Part shown: positions 1 to 8,632 of the stretch, piece after piece
How positions within the stretch are numbered: the first letter of the stretch is position 1
How the letters are laid out: every line of letters begins with the position of its first letter
NCBI RefSeq assembly: GCF_040838345.1
Contig: NZ_JBAKFF010000001.1
Span: 1,550,001 to 1,614,000 of the forward strand
DNA from: Spiribacter sp. 1M189
GTDB taxonomy: Bacteria; Pseudomonadota; Gammaproteobacteria; Nitrococcales; Nitrococcaceae
Length of the DNA: 64,000 bases
Direction: 5' to 3'
Position numbers and translations under genes: made by a program
The notes under the pieces: model-generated
Told to the model about the DNA's origin: nothing
What the model saw: the letters and a program-made list of their open reading frames with translations, nothing else
Database searches by the model: none

Positions 1-495
1 CAGTCCGTAGGTGCTGCGCGTGGATGTCGCGCCATGCAGGACCGTCTCCAGTGAACGCTGTAGCCGTCGGCTACCCGCCGCCACCAGGATTGTCTCGTGG
101 AACTCGAGATTCAGCTCGCTGAGTCGCTCATGCGGTGGCCCGTCCTGCTGCACCAGGGCCTTCTCCTCGTCGACGATGGCGCGCAGCCGGGTCAATTGAG
201 GCGGACGGATACGGGTGGCGGCACGCCGCGCTGCATACGCCTCCAGCAGCGCACGCAGCTCGAACACCTCATGGCTGTCCTCGCGGGTCCACTCGATCAC
301 CCGAGCCCCTCGGTAGGGAATGAGCTCGAGCCAGCCATCGGCGGCGAGACGCACCAGCGCTTCATGCACCGGAGCAACCGACGTGCGAAGCTCGTCCGCC
401 AGCGCCTGCTCCTGCAGAAACGCTCCACCCGGGAACGCTCCGCGGAGGATGCGTTGGCGGATGGCCAGGCAGACCTGATCGGTGACGGTATCCAT
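1..495 (-). CDS. GntR-family transcriptional regulator, FadR/FCD type (3' end cut off)
   Basis: Reading the minus strand from an ATG at 495 gives 165 open codons running off the window start. The N-terminus is a GntR winged helix (LADELRTSVAPVHEALVRL, near residues 33-51). A helical FCD ligand-binding domain follows, with the metal-site start LNLEFHETI near residues 127-135. FCD-GntR proteins usually repress catabolic or transport genes in response to an organic acid. The neighbouring alpha/beta hydrolase is on the same strand downstream of other genes, so no target can be assigned. The C-terminal third is missing only because the window ends. Confidence 0.85.
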   Translation of the reverse strand, partial: MDTVTDQVCLAIRQRILRGAFPGGAFLQEQALADELRTSVAPVHEALVRLAADGWLELIPYRGARVIEWTREDSHEVFELRALLEAYAARRAATRIRPPQLTRLRAIVDEEKALVQQDGPPHERLSELNLEFHETILVAAGSRRLQRSLETVLHGATSTRSTYGL

Positions 496-574
496 GCTAA
501 TGCCCGAGGCTGAGAAGTCGGTAGGTTAGTCAGGCATCATGCGCAAGGTGATATCGGCATGCAATGCCTCTCCC

Positions 575-1429
575 TCAAAGCTGCGCCAGGAAATCCGCCA
601 ATTGCGGCCATTGCACGGTCAACTCCCGACTCAGGTCGTGCCCACCTTCGAGCCAGACCAGTCTCGTGGTCGCCGGATCACCGGCCTGCGCAAGGGTCTC
701 AGCATCCGCCGGCGGAATCACCTGATCGCGCCGGCCATGGGCAACGAGTACCGGCACATGGATGTGCCGGATGACGCTGACCGGGGCGATATCATCGAAA
801 CGATGCCCGATCACCCGTTCAACATAACGGAGCACGAGCCAGCCGATGGGCATGAACGGGATCCGCCGGGCGGCGAGCCAGCGTTTCATCATGAGCTCGG
901 GGTGTACAAAACCGGAGAGACTGATCACTCCATCAATGTCGTTCCGCCAGGAGGCGGCCAGAAGGGTCGCCGCCGCGCCCACGGAATGGCCGATCAGCAC
1001 CAGCGGGCCTTCACTGCCATCCTCCCCGCGCCGCATCCAGCTGGCTGCGGCGTCAATATCCTCCGCAAAGCGTGGCATCGACGAAAAGTTGTCGGCATCG
1101 CTGCTGCCATGGTTTCGCACATCAAAGAGCAATACCTGCCAGCCGGCGTCCTGCAGCGGTCTCGCCAGAGCCAGCATGAACAGCCGATTAACGCCCCAGC
1201 CATGGCAGATCACCACGCGACCCACGCGTGGGTCGCCATCCAGCAGCCAACCCGAAAGCCGACGCCCTCGCGCGGTGGGAATGGAGATCTCTTGGCCAAC
1301 CACGCCGTGATCGGCAGGTTCACCGTTCACTGGCCGGCGAGGTGCGGCCAGACTCCAATGCAGCCATTTGCCCCCGCCCCATAGCAGCAGCAAAGTCAGC
1401 CCAAGCGCGGACAGGATCCAGAGCATCAT
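575..1429 (-). CDS. alpha/beta hydrolase, membrane-anchored
   Basis: This is a 284-residue protein with one hydrophobic N-terminal segment (about residues 2-20), so it is probably tethered to the inner membrane. The alpha/beta-hydrolase signs are an oxyanion-loop HGWG (about 75-78), a nucleophile elbow GHSVGA with serine near residue 149, a late Asp in HGRRDQVIPP, and a catalytic His in GGHDL near the end. The substrate is unknown; the family includes esterases, lipases and thioesterases. The start lies 2 bases past the stop of the upstream LysR gene, so the two are probably co-transcribed. Confidence 0.8.
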   Translation of the reverse strand: MMLWILSALGLTLLLLWGGGKWLHWSLAAPRRPVNGEPADHGVVGQEISIPTARGRRLSGWLLDGDPRVGRVVICHGWGVNRLFMLALARPLQDAGWQVLLFDVRNHGSSDADNFSSMPRFAEDIDAAASWMRRGEDGSEGPLVLIGHSVGAAATLLAASWRNDIDGVISLSGFVHPELMMKRWLAARRIPFMPIGWLVLRYVERVIGHRFDDIAPVSVIRHIHVPVLVAHGRRDQVIPPADAETLAQAGDPATTRLVWLEGGHDLSRELTVQWPQLADFLAQL

Positions 1430-1431
1430 GC

Positions 1432-2298
1432 TCAGGGCAGCATGTCGCTTAACAGCGGATTGGGGAAGCGACGCTCGCTGGTTACGGCATAAAACGCCTC
1501 GCTCATCGCCGGAAGACGATCCGCCTCGACCAGCTCGCCGCTGTCGAGCTCGTCACGAACAACGATCGGCGGAATGACGGCGAGCCCGGCGCCCTCCCGG
1601 GTCAGCAACCGCAGCATGGCCATGTCGTCGATTTCCGCTGCAATTCTCGGTTGCACGTCGATACCAGAGAGCACGGCGCGGAATGCCGTGCGCAGTCCGC
1701 TGGAACGGCTGGGCAGGAGCAGTGGCGCAGCGGATAGCCAGGTTTCGAGAGAGTCCCCCAGCGCGACCAGCGTCGGCGTGCCGATGAGACTGACCGGTTG
1801 CTCGGCAAGCCGGTGCGTGATGAACGGATGCAGTGCGTCGGCTCGTGGCGGCTCGTTGGTGAGCACCACATCCAGTTGCAGCGCCAGCAGGGCCTCGAAC
1901 AGTTCGCCGGCGCTCCCGGCCCGCAGGATGACCTCCACGTCGGACCGGTCGAGAACCGGCCGCAGGAAAGCGAGCTGGAAATTTCGGGACAGAGTCGCGA
2001 GCGCGCCGACCCTCAGCGCCTGCCGGGGCTGGCCGGTCTGCTGAAGCGTCGCCACCAGCTCATCACCGGTCGCGAAGATGGTATCGGCATGATCCAGCGC
2101 GATCCGTCCCGCCTCGGTGAGATGCAACGCCCGCGCGCGGCGCTCGAAAAGCGGTTGCCCCAGACGATCCTCAAGCTGGCGGATCTGCGCGGACAGCGTG
2201 GACTGAGACACATTCAGCCGTTCCGCCGCCCGGGTGAGATGCCCTTCGTGGGCAACCACATGAAAGTAGCGCAGATGATGAAAATTGAGTATCGCCAT
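1432..2298 (-). CDS. LysR-family transcriptional regulator (NhaR-like)
   Basis: This 288-residue protein has a classic LysR N-terminal helix-turn-helix (HLTRAAERLNVSQSTLSAQI, about residues 20-39) and a substrate-binding domain behind it. The opening NFHHLRYFHVVAHEG and the late stretch with GLAVIPPIVVRDEL resemble the NhaR branch, which governs Na+/H+ antiporter genes in enterics. No antiporter is adjacent, so the regulatory target is open. It is followed directly by the alpha/beta hydrolase on the same strand, making that gene a possible co-transcribed partner. Confidence 0.85.
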   Translation of the reverse strand: MAILNFHHLRYFHVVAHEGHLTRAAERLNVSQSTLSAQIRQLEDRLGQPLFERRARALHLTEAGRIALDHADTIFATGDELVATLQQTGQPRQALRVGALATLSRNFQLAFLRPVLDRSDVEVILRAGSAGELFEALLALQLDVVLTNEPPRADALHPFITHRLAEQPVSLIGTPTLVALGDSLETWLSAAPLLLPSRSSGLRTAFRAVLSGIDVQPRIAAEIDDMAMLRLLTREGAGLAVIPPIVVRDELDSGELVEADRLPAMSEAFYAVTSERRFPNPLLSDMLP

Positions 2299-2352
2299 AT
2301 CGTTCGATACTACAGAACGACATGGCGAAAACCCAAAACGGAAACGATCAAT

Positions 2353-2375
2353 GGCGGCCGGTCAGGCCGGCCGCC
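2353..2375 (-). terminator. GC-rich hairpin downstream of the acetamidase gene
   Basis: Perfect 9-bp arms (GGCGGCCGG / CCGGCCGCC) flank a 5-base loop just after the acetamidase stop on the minus strand. There is no strong T-run after it, so intrinsic terminator function is plausible but not typical. Confidence 0.4.
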
Positions 2376-2383
2376 AAGGGCGG

Positions 2384-3700
2384 TTATACGCCGTACTGCT
2401 CGCGGGCGTAGTCGCCGAGGCCGAAGGCATCCAGCCTTGCCAGCGGCGCCAGGAAAGTCACCTGGATCACGCCCGGCGCACGGCCGATCTCGATGGCACC
2501 ATTCACCGTGGCACGGTTACGCACCTCCGCCACCGTCATATCCAGCAGCCGGCCGGCACGCTCAAGTCCGTTGTCGATCGCATCATTGAGGTTGGCGGCT
2601 GTCCCGATCACGGAAATCGGTGCCATGGGGTCGAGGGTCTCCATGCCCCAGCGCCGGGCGAGCCGTTCGCCCTTTGCCTGCTCCTCGGCCGAGAACGGCC
2701 GCGCCATGGGCGGCAGATCCTCAACCAGCGGGAAAAGCACCGGGCCATCAATGGGGTAGTCCTTCACCACCTCCACCTGCAGGGTCACGCTGCCAGAGAC
2801 ATCCATCGTGTGGCCTGCAATTTCGCCATCGCCCTGGCCCGCATGCATGTCACCGAGGTAGAGGCCGCCACCCTTGACCTTGCATGGTGCGACGAGAATC
2901 GCGCCGGCCCGCACTGCGTCGATATCCATATGCCCGTCGGTCTTGTGCCGGGCCAGCTCCTCGGCGCTGATGGCATAGTCATGCGGAGCGCCCACCAGAA
3001 AAGCCCCGAAATCCCCGGCATTATGGCTATCCGGCATGGCGCGCGACGGGCAGCTACCGAGCTGCCCCAGGAACGGGCGCATCCGCACCAGCGCTCCCGG
3101 CATATCGGACGGCGCGTAGTTCAGGATCGAGTGCTGATGGCTGCCATCCGGCAGCGCCGCATAGTGGTCCGCCTCGTGGCCGACCTTTTCGGCGGCCTCC
3201 TTCGGCAGCGTCACGCCGACGCTGCGTGTGTCGTCGAAGGCCACCGTGTAGCCATGAACGATCTCGAAGGGCTTGACCGGGTTTCCGCAGACATCGCAGC
3301 GCACGGAATCCTGACCGATCCCCTCCACATGGGTTTCCGGCCAGACGGTATCGCAGGTCGGGCAGCGCGCGGCGACGTAGGGGTCGCCCACGCAGAATCC
3401 CTCGGGCGACGAATCGTGGCCCGACGCGGTGGCGGTGGCCGTCACGGTGATATCGCGGATGCGGATGGCGAGACCGTCACCAACCTCTGCACCGGCCACC
3501 TCCACCGGGCGGGTCACCTCGTGGCCTCCGCGCAGACTGGGCGTAATCATCGGCCCCCAGCAGCCAGGCGCGGTGTTGGCGATGACCGTGCCGCCATCCT
3601 CCACCGGTCCCAGCATCGGCCCGTCGGGATCCAGTACGGAATTCGTGAATTCGTTCACCACCAGGCTGCGCCTGGCCGGGTTCTTGGTCTTGTCCAGCAT
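2384..3700 (-). CDS. acetamidase/formamidase family amidohydrolase
   Basis: This 438-residue protein matches the FmdA/AmdA family, which hydrolyses formamide or short amides to ammonia and the acid. Recognisable parts are the early NTAPGCWGP segment, a Cys-rich insert (CPTCDTVW and CDVCGNP, about residues 135-170) that may bind zinc, and the strongly conserved KVKGGGLYLGDMHAGQGDGE stretch. I chose the ATG at 3700 because a good GAGGAG ribosome site lies 8 bases upstream; an in-frame start 102 bases earlier lacks such support. No urea or amide transporter is adjacent, so the substrate could be formamide or another small amide. Confidence 0.88.
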   Translation of the reverse strand: MLDKTKNPARRSLVVNEFTNSVLDPDGPMLGPVEDGGTVIANTAPGCWGPMITPSLRGGHEVTRPVEVAGAEVGDGLAIRIRDITVTATATASGHDSSPEGFCVGDPYVAARCPTCDTVWPETHVEGIGQDSVRCDVCGNPVKPFEIVHGYTVAFDDTRSVGVTLPKEAAEKVGHEADHYAALPDGSHQHSILNYAPSDMPGALVRMRPFLGQLGSCPSRAMPDSHNAGDFGAFLVGAPHDYAISAEELARHKTDGHMDIDAVRAGAILVAPCKVKGGGLYLGDMHAGQGDGEIAGHTMDVSGSVTLQVEVVKDYPIDGPVLFPLVEDLPPMARPFSAEEQAKGERLARRWGMETLDPMAPISVIGTAANLNDAIDNGLERAGRLLDMTVAEVRNRATVNGAIEIGRAPGVIQVTFLAPLARLDAFGLGDYAREQYGV

Positions 3701-3873
3701 GCTCTCACTCCTCGGGAATCGTGATGTTTCGAGTATCCGGCGGAATGCCTCGAATGGCAATCGCCCTTGCCTGATGAGGACAGCACTGCGGATCCTCGGC
3801 AAGAGACGTGACTCGGGAGAACACCTCGGTCATGATCGGGTCAATCACAGAGGACATGGCAAGGAGAGTTTCG

Positions 3874-4536
3874 ATGCAGATGATCCGGGAATGGAGAAGT
3901 GTCTGGCTCGCGATGGCGATGGCACTGGTGGTAAGCGCCTGCGCTTCGGTGAGCGGCAGCGGGGAGTACAACCGCAGTTTTGATTTCGCCAGTATCCAGC
4001 GCACGGCGGTTGTGTCGGTTGAGGGGGTCGGTGGACAGGCCGCCCGTGACCAGATCGCCAGCATGTTCAACCAGGCCCTGCTGCGCCATGGCTACAGCCC
4101 GATCGAGCGCAGCCAGATCAACGCGGTCCTTGAGGAGCAGGACTTTTCACGATCGCAGGTCACCACAGCCTCCGGAGCGGCCCGGGCGGGCCAGGTGCTG
4201 AACGTGGATAGTGTCGTTCTGGTGAACATTCCGGAATTCGGCGACGACATGAGCATGAGCGCCCAGATGGTGGACGTGGAGGACGGCACGATCCTTTGGT
4301 CCGCCTCCGGCAGCGCCCGGACGGGGGCCAGCATGACCCGCCGGGCTGGACAGCTGCTTGGCGCCATTGGCGGCGGCATCATTGGTGCCGAGGTGGGTGA
4401 TGACACCGGCGCCGTTGTAGGCGGTGTAGGTGGCGCCGTTGGTGGCGGGATCGCCGCGGATGCGCTATCCAAACAGCGTCAGGAGCAGACGGCCATTCTC
4501 ATCGACCAGCTCACGCAGAGTCTGCCCATGCGCTGA
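3874..4536 (+). CDS. outer-membrane lipoprotein, CsgG/LpoB-like, with glycine-zipper segment
   Basis: The 220-residue product begins with a lipoprotein signal whose lipobox is VVSAC, so it is probably acylated on that Cys. The middle (VVSVEGVGG, later MVDVEDGTILWSASGSA) has the strand pattern of CsgG/TolB-N-like lipoproteins. A Gly-rich, zipper-like segment (GAIGGGIIGAEVGDD...) follows, as in membrane-interacting envelope proteins. The start is set by an AAGGAG site at 3861. The role is unknown; by fold analogy it may help assemble an envelope complex. Confidence 0.65.
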   Translation: MQMIREWRSVWLAMAMALVVSACASVSGSGEYNRSFDFASIQRTAVVSVEGVGGQAARDQIASMFNQALLRHGYSPIERSQINAVLEEQDFSRSQVTTASGAARAGQVLNVDSVVLVNIPEFGDDMSMSAQMVDVEDGTILWSASGSARTGASMTRRAGQLLGAIGGGIIGAEVGDDTGAVVGGVGGAVGGGIAADALSKQRQEQTAILIDQLTQSLPMR

Positions 4537-4625
4537 GCGCAGCATGCGCGAATGAACCCCTTGCGGAGAATCAGGCCGTGATACCGTTTTGACATCACGG
4601 CCTGCACGACAACCGGAGTCAAGCA

Positions 4626-4991
4626 ATGAGCAACGATCTCCCGCATGGCGCGAATGATGTCGCCACCAACAATCCGGATGTCTGGGATGCCTACAGCGAC
4701 CTGGGGCTGGCGGTGGCCGAATCGGGCCCGCTGGACGGCAGCGAGCGCCGGCTGGTGAAGCTGGCCCTGGCCATCGGCATCGGCAGCGAGGGCGCCACCC
4801 ATTCGCATACACGTCGTGCCCTGGACGAGGGGTTCAGCGCCGAGGCCCTGCGCCAGGTTGCGCTGCTGGCCATTCCCACGGCGGGATTCCCGGCGGCAGT
4901 CGCCGGCCTCACCTGGATAGAGGATGTCCTCTCCGAAGACGATGAAGAAGCGGATGAGGAAGAGGACGACGAGGCGGATGACGACGTCTAA
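4626..4991 (+). CDS. carboxymuconolactone-decarboxylase (AhpD-like) family protein
   Basis: This 121-residue protein has the all-helical CMD core: VKLALAIGIGSEGATHSHTRRAL corresponds to the active region of AhpD-like proteins. The two AhpD redox cysteines are absent (Gly/Ser occupy that place) while His residues remain, so a peroxiredoxin-reductase role is unlikely. The last 20 residues are almost all Asp/Glu, perhaps a low-complexity or halophile-type tail. The start has a modest upstream AACCGGAGTC ribosome site. Confidence 0.75.
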   Translation: MSNDLPHGANDVATNNPDVWDAYSDLGLAVAESGPLDGSERRLVKLALAIGIGSEGATHSHTRRALDEGFSAEALRQVALLAIPTAGFPAAVAGLTWIEDVLSEDDEEADEEEDDEADDDV

Positions 4992-5101
4992 TGTCTTGAT
5001 TCATAGACTCTGACTATCGATCGTCATGCACCGTTGCATTTTCCCCAGCAGCGGTTCCGGCCTATCATTGGCGTTTTCTGTCGAATGCGGGACTGACCGA
5101 C

Positions 5102-6208
5102 ATGCCAATGTACAGCTCTAAGCCGAATGCCCACCACGACGATGTGCCGCGTCTGGGCGTGCTGGTCACCAACCTGGGAACCCCCGATGCGCCCACGGCG
5201 CCAGCCTTGCGACGCTATCTGGCCGAATTCCTGGGTGATCCGCGCGTCGTCGAGATCAATCGCCCGCTCTGGTGGCTGCTGCTGCATGGTGTCATTCTGC
5301 GCACCCGACCGAAAAAATCCGCCGCCGCCTACGCCGAAGTATGGGAAGAAGGCGGCTCACCGCTGCTCACCATCGGCAAGGAACAGACTGAGGGGATTGC
5401 TACGCGACTGGCAGAGCGGCTCGATGGCCCGGTCAGCGTCGAACTCGCCATGCGCTACGGCAACCCGTCCATCCGGGACGGGTTGCGCAAGCTTCGTGAA
5501 GCGGGCGCGGAGCGTATTCTGGTCATGCCACTCTACCCCCAGTACTCCGCCACCACGGTGGGGTCCACCTACGACGCCGTTTTCGACGAGCTCAAGAAGT
5601 GGCGCGTAATCCCGGAATTGCGACTCATCGGGCAGTACCACGACGACCCGCAGTACATCGAATCCCTGGCCAACACCATTCGCGAGCACTGGGAAGCCCA
5701 TGGCAAGGCGGAGAAAATGCTTTTCTCCTTCCATGGCATGCCGCGGCGTTACCTGCTGAATGGCGATTTCTATCACTGCCAGTGCCAGAAAACCGCGCGC
5801 CTGGTAGCGGAGCGACTGGGCATGGACGACGGTGAATGGCAGGTCACCTTCCAGTCGCTTTTCGGACGCGAGGTCTGGTTGCAGCCCTATACCGACGAGA
5901 CCGTCAAGAGCCTCGCCGAATCGGGGATGAAGAAGCTCGATGTGATCTGTCCCGGGTTCTCCGCGGATTGCCTCGAGACACTCGAGGAGATCGAGGGCGA
6001 AAACGCGGAGATCTTCGAAGAAAACGGCGGCGGCGAGCTGCGTTATATCCGGGCGCTCAACGCCCGACCGGACCACCTCGATATGTTGACCAACCTGGCC
6101 ATCGACCATCTTCAGGGCTGGCCGGAAGCAAGCCCGGAGGTCCTGCGGAACCGGCGGGATCCCAAGGCGACCCGGGAGCGGGCCAAGGCCATGGGCTGCG
6201 ACTACTGA
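5102..6208 (+). CDS. hemH: ferrochelatase
   Basis: HemH inserts Fe2+ into protoporphyrin IX in the last step of haem synthesis. The 368-residue product shows the N-terminal VTNLGTPDAP, PLYPQYSATT (about 144-151), the catalytic-His motif FSFHGMP (His near 211) and the late acidic helix CPGFSADCLETLEEI (about 283-297). Length is typical. The stop overlaps a possible CTG start of the downstream exporter, but no functional link to it is evident. Haem supply fits the bd oxidase genes further along, though they are not in one operon. Confidence 0.96.
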   Translation: MPMYSSKPNAHHDDVPRLGVLVTNLGTPDAPTAPALRRYLAEFLGDPRVVEINRPLWWLLLHGVILRTRPKKSAAAYAEVWEEGGSPLLTIGKEQTEGIATRLAERLDGPVSVELAMRYGNPSIRDGLRKLREAGAERILVMPLYPQYSATTVGSTYDAVFDELKKWRVIPELRLIGQYHDDPQYIESLANTIREHWEAHGKAEKMLFSFHGMPRRYLLNGDFYHCQCQKTARLVAERLGMDDGEWQVTFQSLFGREVWLQPYTDETVKSLAESGMKKLDVICPGFSADCLETLEEIEGENAEIFEENGGGELRYIRALNARPDHLDMLTNLAIDHLQGWPEASPEVLRNRRDPKATRERAKAMGCDY

Positions 6209-6228
6209 CCAGCGTATTCTTCACTGGC

Positions 6229-6825
6229 ATGGCGATGGGCCTCGCGCTCATCGTCGCCATCGGCGCTCAGAATGCCTTCGTCCTGCGACAGGGACTGCTC
6301 GGCGAACATGTGTTCGCCGTCTGCCTGACCTGCGCACTGTCGGATGCCGCCCTGATCGCGCTTGGCGTGACAAGCTTTGAAGGGATCACGGCGTGGCTGC
6401 CCTGGATCGAGCCAACGGCGCGTATCGCCGGCGCGCTCTTTTTATTCGTCTTCGGCGCCAGGAGCCTCTGGTCCGCACTCCGCTCGCGCGGTGCACTGCA
6501 TGCGGGTGAGGCGCCGAGCGTGGGCGCTGCCGGTAATCGCCTGGGGCGCACGCTGCTGGCCTGCCTGGCGATCACCTGGCTCAACCCCCATGTCTATCTC
6601 GATACAGTGGTGATGCTGGGGACGATCTCGACCCAGTTCGAAGGCGCAAGAACGGCGTTTGCCGGCGGTGCGATCACCGGATCGTTTCTGTTCTTCTTCG
6701 CCCTTGGCTACGGCGCCAGGCCGCTTCAGCCGTTATTCGCCCGGCCTGCCGCATGGCGGATACTGGAAGGAGGTATCGCCCTGATGGTCTGGGCGATCGC
6801 CATTGGATTGCTGACGGGCGGGTAA
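6229..6825 (+). CDS. LysE/ArgO-family amino-acid exporter
   Basis: This is a hydrophobic, roughly 200-residue protein with about six membrane segments. It carries the family signature LIVAIGAQNAFVLRQG near the N-terminus and LAITWLNPHVYLDTVVMLG in the second half, as in ArgO/LysE exporters of basic amino acids. I give the ATG at 6229. The family normally has about 8 more residues, and the in-frame CTG at 6205, overlapping the hemH stop, would supply them, so the true start may lie there. It is convergent with the rhodanese gene; a palindromic spacer separates them. Confidence 0.85.
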   Translation: MAMGLALIVAIGAQNAFVLRQGLLGEHVFAVCLTCALSDAALIALGVTSFEGITAWLPWIEPTARIAGALFLFVFGARSLWSALRSRGALHAGEAPSVGAAGNRLGRTLLACLAITWLNPHVYLDTVVMLGTISTQFEGARTAFAGGAITGSFLFFFALGYGARPLQPLFARPAAWRILEGGIALMVWAIAIGLLTGG

Positions 6826-6842
6826 CGTCCGGGAGATGGAAT

Positions 6843-6869
6843 CCGGGACAGGCACGATGCCTGCCCCGG
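6843..6869. repeat. intergenic palindrome containing one GGGACAGGCAC copy
   Basis: Arms CCGGGACAGGCA (6843-6854) and TGCCTGCCCCGG (6858-6869) pair with a single mismatch around a 3-base CGA loop, in the 60-bp spacer between convergent genes. The left arm contains an exact copy of the dispersed 11-mer (6845-6855). No T-run follows on either side, so it is not a standard terminator, though it could act as a bidirectional hairpin. Confidence 0.7.
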
Positions 6870-6885
6870 AAACTGCGGTTCTCGC

Positions 6886-7839
6886 CTACTGACCGATGAC
6901 CAGCGAGCGATCACCGTCGAGGGTCCACTCATGCAGCGAACCATCGTAGAGGGCGACATCGGGCATTCCACCGATCTCGGACATACCAAACCAGGCCAGC
7001 GATGAGACATGGCCGGAATTGCAATAGTCGATGATCCGGCCCTCCACGCCCGGCAGCATCGCCGAGACGATGTCCCGGACCTGCTCGGGAGTGCGCCAGT
7101 AGACAACGCCCTCACGGGGTGCGACGAACAGGTTGAAAGGCACGGGCCTCGCCGCCGGCAGATGACCGCTGCCATCCACATAATCCTTGCTCATCACGCC
7201 GGTGAACTGCGGCAGGGGCCGGTTATCCACCAGCTGAGCGGCCTCATCCCCGGCGATCACCGCCGCCACTTCATCGGTGGTGGCGAGCAGCTCGCCACGC
7301 GGCGCTCCCGCCGTATAACTGCCACCCCCGGGCGACGCCGCCGGTGACTCGGACACCTCGCCACCGGCAGCATCCCAGGCAGCGACACCACCATCCAGGA
7401 TAGCGACGTTGTCATGGCCGAAGTACTTGAGCTGCCAGTAGAGCCGCGAAGCGACCGTGGCGTCGCCGTAGACCGTGGTCCCCGCCGGTGCGATGACCAC
7501 CATGTCACCGGCATCCACACCGAGACCCTGCATGACCGCCTCGAATTGCTCCGCGGTGGGTGCAAGGTAGCGGATCGTGTCCTTCAGCCCGGGACGCTCG
7601 GTGAGGAACTCACCCATCCCCACGAACGGTGCACCGGCGATAAAGCCGGTCTCGTCATAGTTAGACGGGCGACGGGAGACGTTGATCACCGTGGCCTCAT
7701 CCTGGTGGTCGAGCACCCACTCGGCATCCACGACAGGACCGATATCGGCGATGGAGGTGCCGGACTGTGCGCCGGCCATGCCGGGGACGGCAATCGCCAG
7801 AGCGAGTATCAGGTTTCGCGCGAGTGTTCCACTTCGCAT
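6886..7839 (-). CDS. periplasmic sulfurtransferase with two rhodanese domains
   Basis: The 317-residue product opens with a Sec signal peptide ending at about GMAGAQ. Two rhodanese-like domains follow. The N-terminal one lacks a catalytic Cys, and the C-terminal one has the active loop DYCNSGHVSS (Cys near 272), the layout of thiosulfate or mercaptopyruvate sulfurtransferases. It probably moves sulfane sulfur in the periplasm. It is last in a minus-strand set after a DsrE-like and a YgaP-like gene, both of which are also linked to sulfur relay. A GAGGA ribosome site precedes the ATG. Confidence 0.85.
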   Translation of the reverse strand: MRSGTLARNLILALAIAVPGMAGAQSGTSIADIGPVVDAEWVLDHQDEATVINVSRRPSNYDETGFIAGAPFVGMGEFLTERPGLKDTIRYLAPTAEQFEAVMQGLGVDAGDMVVIAPAGTTVYGDATVASRLYWQLKYFGHDNVAILDGGVAAWDAAGGEVSESPAASPGGGSYTAGAPRGELLATTDEVAAVIAGDEAAQLVDNRPLPQFTGVMSKDYVDGSGHLPAARPVPFNLFVAPREGVVYWRTPEQVRDIVSAMLPGVEGRIIDYCNSGHVSSLAWFGMSEIGGMPDVALYDGSLHEWTLDGDRSLVIGQ

Positions 7840-7859
7840 GGTGTCGTCCTCCGCGGCGA

Positions 7860-8294
7860 TCAGAACGTGAAAAGACGGATGGCCGGATCGGCCACGAGCG
7901 CGCCAACAGCAGGCGGCTGGGCAACGCCGACACCATCGATAAGGTCTGCCTCGGTGTACTCGCGGTTGGGCAGATAAATGGCACAGACATCCACGGTCAC
8001 ACCGTTATTGACCAGGCCCTGGATCATCTGTGCGGGGCTCGCATCGGGGCCGCGCAGCGTCTCGGATTCGGCGACCTCCGAGCGGACGGCCAGGTCACCG
8101 GCGTCGTCACAGAGCAGCACCTGAGGTGACGCCCCTTTCTGCTGGGCCTGCATGGTCAGAATCAGGGCCATGGCCTGTGTCTCATCCTCATCACTGGTGA
8201 TGATGGTGAGCATGTCGGCGTCGTTCTGCGCCATGGCGACACTGGAGAAGAGCGCCAGCAGCAGAATGCTGGCCAGAGATTTGATAGGTGTCAT
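7860..8294 (-). CDS. exported DsrE-like sulfur-relay family protein
   Basis: This 144-residue protein has a signal peptide (cleavage after about VAMAQ) and a DsrE/DsrF-like alpha/beta fold. The pattern is an early TIITSDEDETQAMALILTM strand-helix, Cys in VLLCDDAG, and Cys in VTVDVCAIYLPNR, the usual position of the sulfur-carrying residue. The start at 8294 is set by the GAGGAG at about 8300-8307; an upstream ATG lies inside that site. Its position between a periplasmic rhodanese and a YgaP-like protein suggests periplasmic sulfur transfer. Confidence 0.72.
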   Translation of the reverse strand: MTPIKSLASILLLALFSSVAMAQNDADMLTIITSDEDETQAMALILTMQAQQKGASPQVLLCDDAGDLAVRSEVAESETLRGPDASPAQMIQGLVNNGVTVDVCAIYLPNREYTEADLIDGVGVAQPPAVGALVADPAIRLFTF

Positions 8295-8321
8295 GACTGG
8301 ACTCCTCATGGGATCAGCGTG

Positions 8322-8522
8322 TTACTGCTGGGCGTTGCGCCCACAGGTGTTTAGACCGAAAATGCTGTACGCGGGGCAATAGCTGACGACCGAGGTGGCC
8401 AATGGCACCAGGCCGATCCAGCCCCACGCCATACCCTGGCCAAAGACCGCCATGGCAATGAGGGCCAGTCCTACGATGGCGCGAACGATGCGGTCGGCAG
8501 AACCGACGTTTTGTTTGAACAT
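8322..8522 (-). CDS. YgaP-like (DUF2892) inner-membrane protein
   Basis: This 66-residue protein has two hydrophobic helices separated by a short loop and the DUF2892 pattern: N-terminal NVGSADRIVRAIVGLALI, then SYCPAYSIFGLNTCGR at the C-terminus with two conserved Cys. In YgaP this module is fused to a rhodanese; here the rhodanese is encoded two genes downstream. An AAAGGAG site sets the ATG at 8522 (a GTG at 8531 lies within that site). It is probably the first gene of the sulfur set, divergent from the Crp/Fnr gene. Confidence 0.8.
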   Translation of the reverse strand: MFKQNVGSADRIVRAIVGLALIAMAVFGQGMAWGWIGLVPLATSVVSYCPAYSIFGLNTCGRNAQQ

Positions 8523-8632
8523 GAAATGCACTCCTTTGACCCAATGCGATGGATGTCTCTGAACGTTTACCCCAGTAAGCGCGCCTACTCATCAGCCGAT
8601 CAGTGATGAAGTCACATAACTTCGGACAGACC

